From: Afipia sp.
Lineage (GTDB): Bacteria > Pseudomonadota > Alphaproteobacteria > Rhizobiales > Xanthobacteraceae
Length of the DNA stretch: 64,000 bases
Assembly (NCBI GenBank): GCA_016201045.1
Contig: JACQDM010000002.1
Span: 698,325 to 762,324, forward strand
Reading direction: 5' to 3'
Each line of letters begins with the position of its first letter. The first letter of the stretch is position 1. A program made the position numbers and the translations under genes. The notes beneath the pieces are model-generated. The model was not told the DNA's origin. It did no database searches and worked only from the letters and a program-made list of their open reading frames with translations. Positions 52,782 through 64,000 of the stretch are shown piece by piece.

Positions 52782-53915
52782 ATGCCGACAGATCAGCAAG
52801 CTCATACGACGGTCCCGACTCCGACGGGCCGGGTCGATGCACTCGATCTGTTAAGGTTACTCGCTGTCGCCGGGGTTGTGCTCTATCACTTCGGATTCAA
52901 CGGGCCGACCTCGAACGGCATCACCTACGTAGCGCTTCCGGGCCTCAGTGGCTTTGCGCGCTACGGCTATCTCGGCGTTCAGTTGTTTTTTGTCGTCAGC
53001 GGCTTCGTCATTGCTTTCTCAGCGCAGGGACGCACTGCGAGCGAATTTCTGATTGCCCGCATCTCGCGAATTTATCCGGCGTTTTTGTTCTGCATGACGC
53101 TGACTTTTCTGGCGTCGCTTTTTTTCGGTGGACCGGAGTTCAGCGTCAGCGCAAAGCAATATTTGGCGAATCTTTTCATCGCGGCCCCCGCGCTGGGGCA
53201 GCCTTATGTCGATCTCGTCTACTGGACACTTATCCTTGAGCTGACCTTTTATGGCTGGGTATTCCTGCTGATGCTGATTCATCAGTTGGAAAAATTGCCG
53301 ACCGTCATTCTGCCGGCGTGGCTTGCGATTTCGCTGTTCAACGAGGCATCGCTCCATTCGCACACGCTGACCAAGTTGCTGCTGACCGACCAGAGCGGCT
53401 TCTTCGCCACTGGCGTCATGCTCTACGAAATCTATCGTGGCCGCAGCAATCTGCTGACGCTCGTCACTCTTGTATTCGCGGCAACCGTCGCAGTGACGCA
53501 GGGCGTGTTGAACTCGTATCTGATGGCAGCGGAATTCAAAACGGCATTCGACCCTTATGTCGTCGCCCCGGTTTGCGTCGCCATCATTGTGCTCGCGTTC
53601 GCGGCGATACGGACCCCGCGCATTTTCTTGCCGGCCTCCATCGTGCTCGCCCTCGGCGGATTGACCTATCCGCTTTATCTGTTCCACGCGGAAATCGGTT
53701 ACATCGCGTTCCGCCGCCTCGGCGGGGAGCAGGATCCGGTTGCGACCGTAACGCTGGTGCTGTCGGCAATTCTGTTGCTGTCGCTCTTGACCTGGCGATA
53801 CGTCGATCGTCCAGGGCAGAAATGGATGCGCATATGGCTGACAGCCACGGCTGCCACGCTCAGCCGGTATCCGCTGGCAACCCGCAGCAAGGCGCTGTTC
53901 TCGTTCTCGAAATAA
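52782..53915 (+). CDS. acyltransferase-3 family membrane protein
   Basis: A 377-residue protein; ATG 52782 with a GGGAG site. Starts at RVDALDLLRLLAVAGVVLYHF (family N-terminus, His-Tyr catalytic area) and has ten hydrophobic segments; GVQLFFVVSGFVIAFSAQGRTASEFLIARISRIYP is diagnostic. There is no SGNH domain. It would transfer an acyl group (often acetyl) to a cell-surface glycan. It is preceded by a sigma-54 promoter, so expression may follow nitrogen status or another RpoN-dependent signal. Confidence 0.9.
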   Translation: MPTDQQAHTTVPTPTGRVDALDLLRLLAVAGVVLYHFGFNGPTSNGITYVALPGLSGFARYGYLGVQLFFVVSGFVIAFSAQGRTASEFLIARISRIYPAFLFCMTLTFLASLFFGGPEFSVSAKQYLANLFIAAPALGQPYVDLVYWTLILELTFYGWVFLLMLIHQLEKLPTVILPAWLAISLFNEASLHSHTLTKLLLTDQSGFFATGVMLYEIYRGRSNLLTLVTLVFAATVAVTQGVLNSYLMAAEFKTAFDPYVVAPVCVAIIVLAFAAIRTPRIFLPASIVLALGGLTYPLYLFHAEIGYIAFRRLGGEQDPVATVTLVLSAILLLSLLTWRYVDRPGQKWMRIWLTATAATLSRYPLATRSKALFSFSK

Positions 53916-53950
53916 TCCCGCCGCATCTGGGCAGGCGTGTGCACGTCGCA

Positions 53951-53976
53951 CAGCAACGTCATCATTGCTGTCTTTT
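53951..53976 (+). terminator. weak terminator after the acyltransferase gene
   Basis: CAGCAA / TTGCTG, an 8-nt loop and TCTTTT, 36 nt after the stop. Confidence 0.4.
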
Positions 53977-54037
53977 CTGATGGCTGATGCGATGGTCTAA
54001 ATCTGCCTTGCCGAGTTTTGTTTTGCGGGGGCAGAAC

Positions 54038-54649
54038 ATGACTTTTTCTTCAAAACGAAATTTCAATCGCGTCATCGGTCTTTCCGGTGTTTGTTCGCTC
54101 GCGTTCTTTCTTTCCGCAACTAGCGCAATATGCGCCGGCGCCCCGGCCCAGCTCCTTGGAAAATCGATTTCGGTTGGCTGGGCCGAGGGACGCTCGGAGA
54201 AGACGACGGAGGGGCAGGATCGCTACGTCAACGTCAACGTCGAGTTGGGAATTTACGTCAGTACCAGTGGTCGCCTGTTCTCTCAGGGCTCGCGCACCAT
54301 TATGAGCAAAAGGGGCAAGCGCATCGCGCACACTTCGGCGTCAAGCAAAGGCCCCGACGGCAGCGTCATCAAGACCGCGAACGCTGCGCTAAACAGTACG
54401 CCCGCGGCATTTCATTTCGAGGGTCATTCGCTGATGAGCGACAAGCAATTCAAGAGCGGCGCGCGGCGCGTGACGATCAAGTTTGACGACAGCTACCAGA
54501 GTTGCTCGGTTGAAGTCTCCTACGGCAAGGAGGAAGGCGCTCCGGGAATCGTCATGCACGGTCTGAATACAAAGCTGCGAATGCTGACGACGGCGACCAT
54601 CGCTGGGCAACGCTGTTCGATCAGGGACGGCAATATGTTCGGCGAGTAA
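54038..54649 (+). CDS. small secreted protein, paralogue of 43530-44069
   Basis: A 203-residue protein; ATG 54038, signal peptide ending near ICAGAPAQ. Shared blocks with the other copy in the same order: APAQLLGKSISVGWAEG, YVSTSGRLF, the QSCSVEVSYGK strand and QRCSIRDGNMFGE, with both cysteine motifs kept. It is larger by a 25-residue insertion. The paralogue lies next to the caspase-like genes 10 kb away, this copy next to the acyltransferases. No known family. Confidence 0.72.
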   Translation: MTFSSKRNFNRVIGLSGVCSLAFFLSATSAICAGAPAQLLGKSISVGWAEGRSEKTTEGQDRYVNVNVELGIYVSTSGRLFSQGSRTIMSKRGKRIAHTSASSKGPDGSVIKTANAALNSTPAAFHFEGHSLMSDKQFKSGARRVTIKFDDSYQSCSVEVSYGKEEGAPGIVMHGLNTKLRMLTTATIAGQRCSIRDGNMFGE

Positions 54650-54720
54650 ATCGCTGGATTTCCTGGCAAATCCGTCGGTTTTCCTGACACTCGGGGTGGC
54701 GGGTTGCGGGCTTGGAAACC

Positions 54721-54749
54721 TTGACCTTTCGGCGGGTCCGCAGTAGATA
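54721..54749 (+). promoter_or_regulatory. putative secE-nusG promoter
   Basis: TTGACC-N17-TAGATA fits the alphaproteobacterial housekeeping consensus. It lies 175 bp upstream of secE, in the otherwise gene-free 274-bp gap 54650-54923. Confidence 0.45.
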
Positions 54750-54923
54750 GCGGCACCTGCTGTCGGCCCGTTTGACGGATATCCGGCGCGGCACTGAAAT
54801 CCCCGGACAATCGAGCCCGCTTTGCGGCTCATCCTTGAGAGCAAGGATTGGGTGCACGACACGGCTGTCCGGATTCTAAAAATTCACATCTGCATCACGA
54901 CGACAGAGACCGGATCGCAAGCG

Positions 54924-55118
54924 ATGGCTTTCAGCCCGTTCAAATTCCTGCAGGAAGTGCGCAGCGAAACCGCAAAGGTGACGTGGCCGTCGCGCCGCGA
55001 AACCATGATCACGACGATCATGGTGTTCGTGATGGTCGCAGCCGCCTCGATTTTCTTCTTCGTCGCGGATCAGCTGCTGCGCTTCGTCGTTACCCTTATT
55101 CTCGGCATCCACGGCTGA
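54924..55118 (+). CDS. secE: preprotein translocase subunit SecE
   Basis: A 64-residue protein, the short alphaproteobacterial form. FKFLQEVRSETAKVTWPSRRET is the amphipathic SecE signature, followed by one transmembrane helix. It stabilises SecY in the SecYEG channel. The ATG at 54924 is used; the longer upstream frame is unsupported. nusG follows 18 nt later. Confidence 0.95.
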   Translation: MAFSPFKFLQEVRSETAKVTWPSRRETMITTIMVFVMVAAASIFFFVADQLLRFVVTLILGIHG

Positions 55119-55136
55119 CGTGCGGATTACATTATA

Positions 55137-55667
55137 ATGAGCATGCGCTGGTACATCGTTCACGCCTATTCGAACTTCGAGAAGAAGGTCTCCGAATCCA
55201 TTCGCGAGCAGGCAAAGCAGCGCGGGCTCGAGGACCTGTTCGAGCAAGTTCTGGTGCCGACCGAGAAAGTCACGGAAGTGCGCCGTGGCCGCAAGATGGA
55301 TACCGAGCGCAAATTCTTCCCGGGCTACGTGCTGGTGAAGATGAACCTGACCGACGAGGCGTTTCATCTCATCAAGAATACGCCGAAGGTGACCGGATTC
55401 CTCGGCGCGGAAAACAAGCCGCAGCCGATCTCGGAAGCCGAAGCCATGCGCATCCTGCATCAAGTGCAGGAAGGCGTGGAGCGTCCGAAGGCGTCTGTGT
55501 CGTTCGAGATCGGCGAGAATGTGCGCGTGGCCGACGGCCCGTTCGCGTCGTTCTCCGGCGTGGTCGAGGAAATCGACGAAGCGCGTTCGCGCGTGAAGGT
55601 CGCGGTATCGATCTTCGGCCGTGCAACGCCGGTTGAGCTGGAATTCGGTCAGGTCGAAAAGGTCTGA
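55137..55667 (+). CDS. nusG: transcription termination/antitermination factor NusG
   Basis: A 176-residue protein: RNA-polymerase-binding N-terminal domain (RWYIVHAYSNFEKKVSESI, KFFPGYVLVKM) and C-terminal KOW domain (VADGPFASFSGVVEEIDEARSRVKVAVSIFGR). It couples RNA polymerase to Rho or the ribosome. ATG 55137 or 55143 are both possible. Confidence 0.96.
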   Translation: MSMRWYIVHAYSNFEKKVSESIREQAKQRGLEDLFEQVLVPTEKVTEVRRGRKMDTERKFFPGYVLVKMNLTDEAFHLIKNTPKVTGFLGAENKPQPISEAEAMRILHQVQEGVERPKASVSFEIGENVRVADGPFASFSGVVEEIDEARSRVKVAVSIFGRATPVELEFGQVEKV

Positions 55668-55674
55668 TCGCGTA

Positions 55675-55695
55675 CATCCCAAGTCGGGATGATTT
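55675..55695 (+). promoter_or_regulatory. short hairpin in the nusG-rplK spacer
   Basis: CATCCC-AAGTC-GGGATG followed by ATTTT, 8 nt after nusG. It could be a weak attenuator or part of an L1-binding leader; this is not established. Confidence 0.35.
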
Positions 55696-55759
55696 TAAGC
55701 CGTGGGAGGTGAGGGCGGTCGCCAGCCGTCTCAAGCCGCACCACTAACAGGAGTCAACG

Positions 55760-56188
55760 ATGGCAAAGAAAGTGACCGGATACCTGAAATTGCAGGTCCC
55801 GGCCGGTGCGGCGAACCCGTCGCCACCGATCGGACCCGCGCTCGGTCAGCGCGGCCTCAACATCATGGAATTCTGCAAGGCGTTCAACGCGCAGACGGCC
55901 AAGGAAGAAAAGAACACGCCGATCCCGGTGGTCATCACCATCTACGCGGATCGTTCGTTCACGTTCGAAATGAAGACCCCGCCGATGTCTTTCTTTCTCA
56001 AGCAGGCGGCCAAGATTCAGTCCGGCTCGAAAGCGCCGGGCCGCGACAAGGCCGGCAAGGTGACCAAAGCGCAGGTGCGCGAGATCGCCGAGAAGAAGAT
56101 GAAGGATCTCAACTGTGACACCATTGAATCGGCCATGAAGATGGTCGAGGGCTCTGCCCGCTCAATGGGTCTGGAAGTGGCGGGGTAA
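55760..56188 (+). CDS. rplK: 50S ribosomal protein L11
   Basis: A 142-residue protein. [36 protein letters not shown] is the conserved N-terminus; the C-terminal RNA-binding part has [14 protein letters not shown] and GTARSMGL-like SARSMGLEV. It binds the GTPase centre of 23S rRNA. It overlaps operon partner rplA by a short spacer of 5 nt. Confidence 0.97.
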   Translation: MAKKVTGYLKLQVPAGAANPSPPIGPALGQRGLNIMEFCKAFNAQTAKEEKNTPIPVVITIYADRSFTFEMKTPPMSFFLKQAAKIQSGSKAPGRDKAGKVTKAQVREIAEKKMKDLNCDTIESAMKMVEGSARSMGLEVAG

Positions 56189-56193
56189 CGGAC

Positions 56194-56886
56194 ATGGCTG
56201 CAGGCAAGAAAATTCGCAAAGCCCGCGAGGGTATCGATCGCGAGAAGCTCTATCCGCTCGCGGACGCCGTGAAGATGGTGAAGGAACGCGCCTCGGCGAA
56301 GTTCGATGAAACCATCGAGATCGCGATGAATCTCGGCGTTGATCCGCGCCACGCCGACCAGATGGTGCGTGGCGTCGTCACGCTGCCGAACGGCACTGGA
56401 CGTACTCTTCGCGTTGGCGTGTTCGCACGCGGCGCCAAGGCTGAAGAAGCCAAGGCTGCGGGTGCCGACGTTGTCGGTGCTGAAGACCTCGTCGAGAAGG
56501 TCAATGGCGGTGCGATCGATTTCGATCGTTGTATCGCCACGCCGGACATGATGCCGCTGGTCGGACGTCTGGGTAAGGTGCTCGGCCCGCGCGGCATGAT
56601 GCCGAACCCGAAAATCGGAACGGTGACGATGGATATCGCCAACGCCGTGCGTGGCGCCAAGGGCGGCTCGGTCGAGTTCCGTGTCGAAAAGGCCGGGATC
56701 ATCCAGGCCGGTATCGGCAAGGCATCGTTCTCGGAAGAGAAGCTCGTGCAGAATGTCAAAGCGCTTGCGGATGCGGTTGCGAAAGCAAAGCCCGCTGGCT
56801 CAAAAGGCACCTACATTCAACGTGTCGCGATCTCATCGACGATGGGTCCGGGCGTAAAGATCGAGCCGGGCACACTCTCGTCCTGA
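56194..56886 (+). CDS. rplA: 50S ribosomal protein L1
   Basis: A 230-residue protein of standard length. [55 protein letters not shown] and the C-terminal [10 protein letters not shown] are typical. It forms the L1 stalk and in many bacteria represses the rplKA mRNA. A strong terminator follows 27 nt later. Confidence 0.97.
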   Translation: MAAGKKIRKAREGIDREKLYPLADAVKMVKERASAKFDETIEIAMNLGVDPRHADQMVRGVVTLPNGTGRTLRVGVFARGAKAEEAKAAGADVVGAEDLVEKVNGGAIDFDRCIATPDMMPLVGRLGKVLGPRGMMPNPKIGTVTMDIANAVRGAKGGSVEFRVEKAGIIQAGIGKASFSEEKLVQNVKALADAVAKAKPAGSKGTYIQRVAISSTMGPGVKIEPGTLSS

Positions 56887-56913
56887 TCGGTCTTGCAGTT
56901 TGAAGTTTGACGA

Positions 56914-56946
56914 ACGGAGCGGTCACAAGCCGCTCCGTTTTGTTTT
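56914..56946 (+). terminator. strong terminator after rplA
   Basis: Stem ACGGAGCGG / CCGCTCCGT (9 bp, perfect), loop TCACAAG, then TTTGTTTT. It separates rplKA from the dehydrogenase gene and rplJL. Confidence 0.9.
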
Positions 56947-56966
56947 GGATTGGAAAGTAGAAAGCG

Positions 56967-57914
56967 ATGCTCGAGCAGGTTCTGATTTATTCGCGGTTTC
57001 CGAAAGCGCAGCTCGTGGGCATCGGCGAGCATTACGATCTGTTGGATGCCGCAGGCAAACCGCCGGCCGAGAAGTTCGGCGCCGAGCAACTCAAGCCGAT
57101 CCGCGCGATGATTACGGCAGGCGGACAGTCGATTCCGAATGCCGTTCTGGATTCGCTGCCATCACTCGGTGCGATCATCTGCTACGGCACCGGATACGAC
57201 GGCGTCGATCTTGCCGAACTCAAGAAACGCAACATCGCACTCGGCAACAGTCCCGGTGCGAACGCGGCGTCCGTTGCCGATCTCGCAATGACGCTGATGC
57301 TGGCGGCGACGCGGCGTCTGTTGCCGGCGAGCGACTATGTTCGCAGCGGCGACTGGGCGGGCTCGAAGCCGTCGCCGGCGATGCGTCCGCCGCTGGGCAT
57401 GACGGGGCGCAAGATCGGCATCTATGGAATGGGCGAAATCGGCCGCAAGATCGCGGCACGCTGCGCGTCGTTCGAAACGGAAGTCGGCTATCACAGCCGC
57501 AGCAAGCATGATGTGCCGTACCAGTATTTCCCAACACTCGCCGCGCTGGCGGAGTGGTGCAATGTGCTTATGGTCGCGGTGCGTGCAGGTCCCGATACGC
57601 AGCACATCATCGGCGCGGAAATTCTGCAGAAGCTCGGCGCGGGTGGGACGATCGTCAACATCTCGCGCGGTTCGGTGATTGACCAATCGGCGCTTGTGTC
57701 GGCACTGGAGAGTCATGCGGTCGCGGCGGCGGGCCTCGACGTTTACGAGAAGGAGCCGCACGTGCCGGACGTGCTGACGAGGCTTCCGAACGTCGTGCTG
57801 ACGCCTCATATCGGCGGCCACACCATCGAAGGCCATCGAGCGATGCAGGACTGCGTCATCGCCAATCTGGACGCTTTTTTTGCGGGCCAGCCGCTGCGCT
57901 ATCCTGTCAAATAG
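56967..57914 (+). CDS. D-2-hydroxyacid dehydrogenase
   Basis: A 315-residue protein. IGIYGMGEIGRKIA is the NAD-binding motif; the catalytic triad is visible as Arg in VAVRAGPDT, Glu in DVYEKEPH and His in LTPHIGGHT. It belongs to the glyoxylate/hydroxypyruvate-type D-isomer family. The start lies 21 nt after the T-tract of the terminator, and no promoter is evident in this short gap. It splits the usual rplA-rplJ neighbourhood, so its expression may depend on readthrough or on an unseen promoter. Confidence 0.93.
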   Translation: MLEQVLIYSRFPKAQLVGIGEHYDLLDAAGKPPAEKFGAEQLKPIRAMITAGGQSIPNAVLDSLPSLGAIICYGTGYDGVDLAELKKRNIALGNSPGANAASVADLAMTLMLAATRRLLPASDYVRSGDWAGSKPSPAMRPPLGMTGRKIGIYGMGEIGRKIAARCASFETEVGYHSRSKHDVPYQYFPTLAALAEWCNVLMVAVRAGPDTQHIIGAEILQKLGAGGTIVNISRGSVIDQSALVSALESHAVAAAGLDVYEKEPHVPDVLTRLPNVVLTPHIGGHTIEGHRAMQDCVIANLDAFFAGQPLRYPVK

Positions 57915-58480
57915 CGCACAACAGCCTGATTTTTGGCCCGAAAAATGCTTCCGAAGGCCAGAATCCCCTTGGCAAGGGCGTTCAGACTCGTTAAACATTC
58001 CTTTCCGGGCGTGCTGGCTGTTGTCGGCACGTCCGTGTTCGTTTTCCGAATATTTGACAAAGAGGAGACCTTTCAACGTCGACCATTCCGCTTGGACTGT
58101 TCGATCGAAGAAAGGCAACCCGCTGTTTTATAAGAAGAAACGGACAGAGGCCTTTTTGGACCCTCCGGGGACCGAAGAAGGCTTCATCCTGTCCAAGACT
58201 GCAGGTGCATGGCATCCGCCACGCTTAATCTCCTGCACAGACGGGTGAAAACCGGATTTCGCGACCCGCTGCCCTCCGGCGGCGCCAGCGGATTTGGTTC
58301 GAACCTCGACACCTCGTGTCGGGCCGCTTTCGGGCGGTCTGGGGCGAGAGGGCAGGCTTCCGAAATGTCGTCGTGCCCGACGTGTCCTGAGAACAAGTCT
58401 CGAGACGAGCCTGGCAAGACGATCGGTGCAACCCGGCGGTTTTGCTCAAGGCACAACCGCCAAACCGGAAAGAGCTTGCT
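57915..58480 (+). promoter_or_regulatory. 566-nt rplJ leader region (L10 leader candidate)
   Basis: No gene is present. Several stems are visible: CGACAC / GTGTCG near 58306, and the last one at 58435-58461. L10 binds its own leader in many bacteria to control rplJL translation; I could not confirm a conserved L10 leader core here. A TTGACA at 58054 has no good -10. The promoter for rplJL should lie in this region if the dehydrogenase terminates separately. Confidence 0.5.
58435..58461 (+). promoter_or_regulatory. hairpin next to the rplJ ribosome site
   Basis: GGCGGTT-T-TGC / GCA-C-AACCGCC with a 5-nt loop, ending 19 nt before the GTG start. Confidence 0.5.
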
Positions 58481-58990
58481 GTGGAACGAGCGGCAAAAAA
58501 AGAGGCGGTCGAAGCGCTGAAGGGGACTTTCGGGTCCACTGGCGTGGCGATCGTCGCTCACTATTCCGGCCTCACCGTGGCCCAGATGCAGAAACTGCGC
58601 ATGCAGATGAAGCAGGCCGGCGCCAACGTGAAGGTCTCGAAGAACCGTCTCGCTAAAATTGCTCTTGAAGGCACCGACGTTGCTTCCATTGGCTCCCTGC
58701 TGAAGGGGCCGACCGTGATCGCGACTTCAAACGATCCGGTAGCAGCGCCGAAAGTTGCCGTCGAATTCGCCAAGACGAACGAGCAGTTCGTCATTCTCGG
58801 CGGTGCGATGGGAACGACTGTCTTGAATCCCGACGCGGTGAAGGCTCTCGCCTCGCTGCCGTCGCTCGATGAACTGCGCGCGAAGATCCTCGGCCTCCTT
58901 GTGGCGCCGGCGACCAAGATCGCTCAGCTCTCCACCGCGCCCGCTGCGAAGCTGGCTCGCGTGGTTCAGGCCTATGCCTCCAAAGGGTGA
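58481..58990 (+). CDS. rplJ: 50S ribosomal protein L10
   Basis: A 169-residue protein starting with GTG 58481 ([17 protein letters not shown]); GGAAAGAGC lies upstream. [25 protein letters not shown] and the [13 protein letters not shown] block identify L10. The C-terminal helix binds L7/L12 dimers. The longer upstream frame is rejected because the family starts here. Confidence 0.96.
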   Translation: MERAAKKEAVEALKGTFGSTGVAIVAHYSGLTVAQMQKLRMQMKQAGANVKVSKNRLAKIALEGTDVASIGSLLKGPTVIATSNDPVAAPKVAVEFAKTNEQFVILGGAMGTTVLNPDAVKALASLPSLDELRAKILGLLVAPATKIAQLSTAPAAKLARVVQAYASKG

Positions 58991-59049
58991 TGCGGCGTGA
59001 TGCCAATCATCTCAACTGGTTCGAACTGATACGCTGAAGGAAAGATAAA

Positions 59050-59430
59050 ATGGCTGATTTACAGAAGATCGTAGACGACCTGTCGAAGCTCACCGTTCTC
59101 GAAGCGGCTGACCTCGCCAAGATGCTCGAAGAAAAGTGGGGCGTTTCGGCTGCTGCCGCTGTTGCGGTTGCTGCGGCTCCGGGTGCTGGCGGCGGCGGTG
59201 GCGCGGCTGCTGAAGAAAAGACCGACTTCCAGGTCGTGCTTGCTTCGGCCGGCGACAAGAAGATCGAAGTCATCAAGGAAGTCCGTGCCATCACGGGTCT
59301 TGGCCTCAAGGAAGCCAAGGACCTCGTCGAAGGCGCGCCGAAGCCGCTCAAGGAAGGCGTGGCGAAGGACGAAGCCGAGAAGATCAAGGCGACACTCGAG
59401 AAGGTCGGCGCCAAGGTCGAACTCAAGTAA
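59050..59430 (+). CDS. rplL: 50S ribosomal protein L7/L12
   Basis: A 126-residue protein. N-terminal dimer domain ([30 protein letters not shown]), an Ala/Gly-rich hinge and the C-terminal factor-binding domain ([28 protein letters not shown]). The stalk protein recruits translation factors. It is 59 nt after rplJ with AAGGAAAG upstream. Confidence 0.97.
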   Translation: MADLQKIVDDLSKLTVLEAADLAKMLEEKWGVSAAAAVAVAAAPGAGGGGGAAAEEKTDFQVVLASAGDKKIEVIKEVRAITGLGLKEAKDLVEGAPKPLKEGVAKDEAEKIKATLEKVGAKVELK

Positions 59431-59444
59431 GGCGTTTGGTATTC

Positions 59445-59468
59445 GGGCCGGCCTTCGCGGGTCGGCCC
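59445..59468 (+). promoter_or_regulatory. hairpin in the rplL-rpoB spacer
   Basis: CGGGCCG / TCGGCCCG arms about a GC-rich loop, 15 nt after rplL. In E. coli an attenuator and RNase III site lie in this spacer; a similar role is inferred. The remaining spacer 59469-59811 has no recognised gene. Confidence 0.5.
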
Positions 59469-59811
59469 GGACACCGCACAACACGGGAATGTGTGTCGAT
59501 CGCGGGCGTAACCCCTCGAAAAGACACGAAAACCGCCCATATGGGTGGAGGCACGAAAGGACGGATCGTTTTTGAAACGCGGGTCGATTTCGGAAACGGG
59601 ACGTTGGGAGACGGAAGATTTCGGGCTTTTGCAGTCCGTAGAATTTGTGTTGACGGGCAGGGCGCATGCAGCGCGCCCCGCGCGTCATTTTGCGTCCTGA
59701 GATTCGGATTTTTGGAACTCGGGCGTTTTTGAAATTCAACCCGGATGCGGTGCGCAATCGCACTCCGGAAGATGCCGCAAGTCAACAGCGGCGAGAGAAT
59801 GAGAGGCCACG

Positions 59812-63942
<4,131 letters not shown>

Positions 63943-63951
63943 CGATCATGT

Positions 63952-63982
63952 TGCGGAGAGCGGCGGACGCGCCGCTCTCGCA
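63952..63982 (+). promoter_or_regulatory. hairpin after rpoB
   Basis: TGCG-(G)-AGAGCGGCG / CGCCGCTCT-CGCA, loop GACG, 10 nt after the rpoB stop. rpoC would be expected just beyond the window. There is no T-run, so it is not a simple terminator. Confidence 0.5.
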
Positions 63983-64000
63983 GTCGTCATCGTCCGGTGG

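Noticed and set aside
49640..54923. tRNA-Trp 3' end repeated as an attachment site near secE
   Set aside because: No copy of the last 15-20 bases of tRNA-Trp was seen by eye near 54.6-54.9 kb.

Overview
The window reads as an alphaproteobacterial chromosome segment, most likely Bradyrhizobiaceae (Nitrobacteraceae; relatives of Bradyrhizobium, Afipia, Rhodopseudomonas). The grounds are its composition (estimated by eye at about 60% G+C), CtrA-type boxes (TTAA-N7-TTAA), a bacterial transglutaminase-like cysteine protease, a DUF3551 protein, a DUF2336 protein, an HWE-type histidine kinase, an Omp25-like barrel and a secE-nusG-rplKA-rplJL-rpoB cluster. Family calls come from reading translations, not from database searches.

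Layout. 0-10 kb: the tail of a gamma-carbonic anhydrase, two PilZ proteins, a barrel protein, bTLCP, a PAS_5 protein, a rhomboid protease, a CBS protein, a patatin-GST pair, and a frameshifted NCS2 permease coupled to a cysteine hydrolase. 11-25 kb: housekeeping and envelope genes (nitroreductase, thrS, an MFS exporter, yidD, a ClpP-fold periplasmic protein, an IscU-like scaffold, folE, hisI, an SLT protein, TauE/SafE, DUF2336, HxlR, an Hpt/CheY pair, nadK). 25-35 kb: secreted small proteins, a cobalamin-riboswitch-controlled TonB receptor, rlmB, and tRNA-Thr, tRNA-Tyr and two tRNA-Gly. 35-43.5 kb: a PsrA-like TetR regulator divergent from an operon (acyl-CoA dehydrogenase, APH-type kinase, SDR, histidine phosphatase, SDR) that looks like a split version of vertebrate ACAD10/ACAD11 and of Pseudomonas LvaA/LvaC, that is, 4-hydroxy-acid catabolism. 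43.5-49.5 kb: two tandem secreted caspase-like proteins, a small secreted protein and a HWE sensor kinase. 49.6-54.7 kb: tRNA-Trp followed by a surface-modification block (two acyltransferases, one behind a perfect sigma-54 promoter, and an SDR-type protein) and a second copy of the small secreted protein. 54.9-64 kb: secE, nusG, rplK, rplA, a 2-hydroxyacid dehydrogenase behind a strong terminator, rplJ, rplL and rpoB. The window ends just before the expected rpoC.

Most interesting points: the ACAD10/11-like operon with two 16-bp operators 30 bp apart; an orphan terminator with a CtrA box between divergent genes (candidate small RNA); the tandem caspases with their dispersed small-protein paralogues; the sigma-54 acyltransferase in a block separating tRNA-Trp from secE; and the terminator plus unrelated enzyme gene inside the ribosomal-protein cluster.
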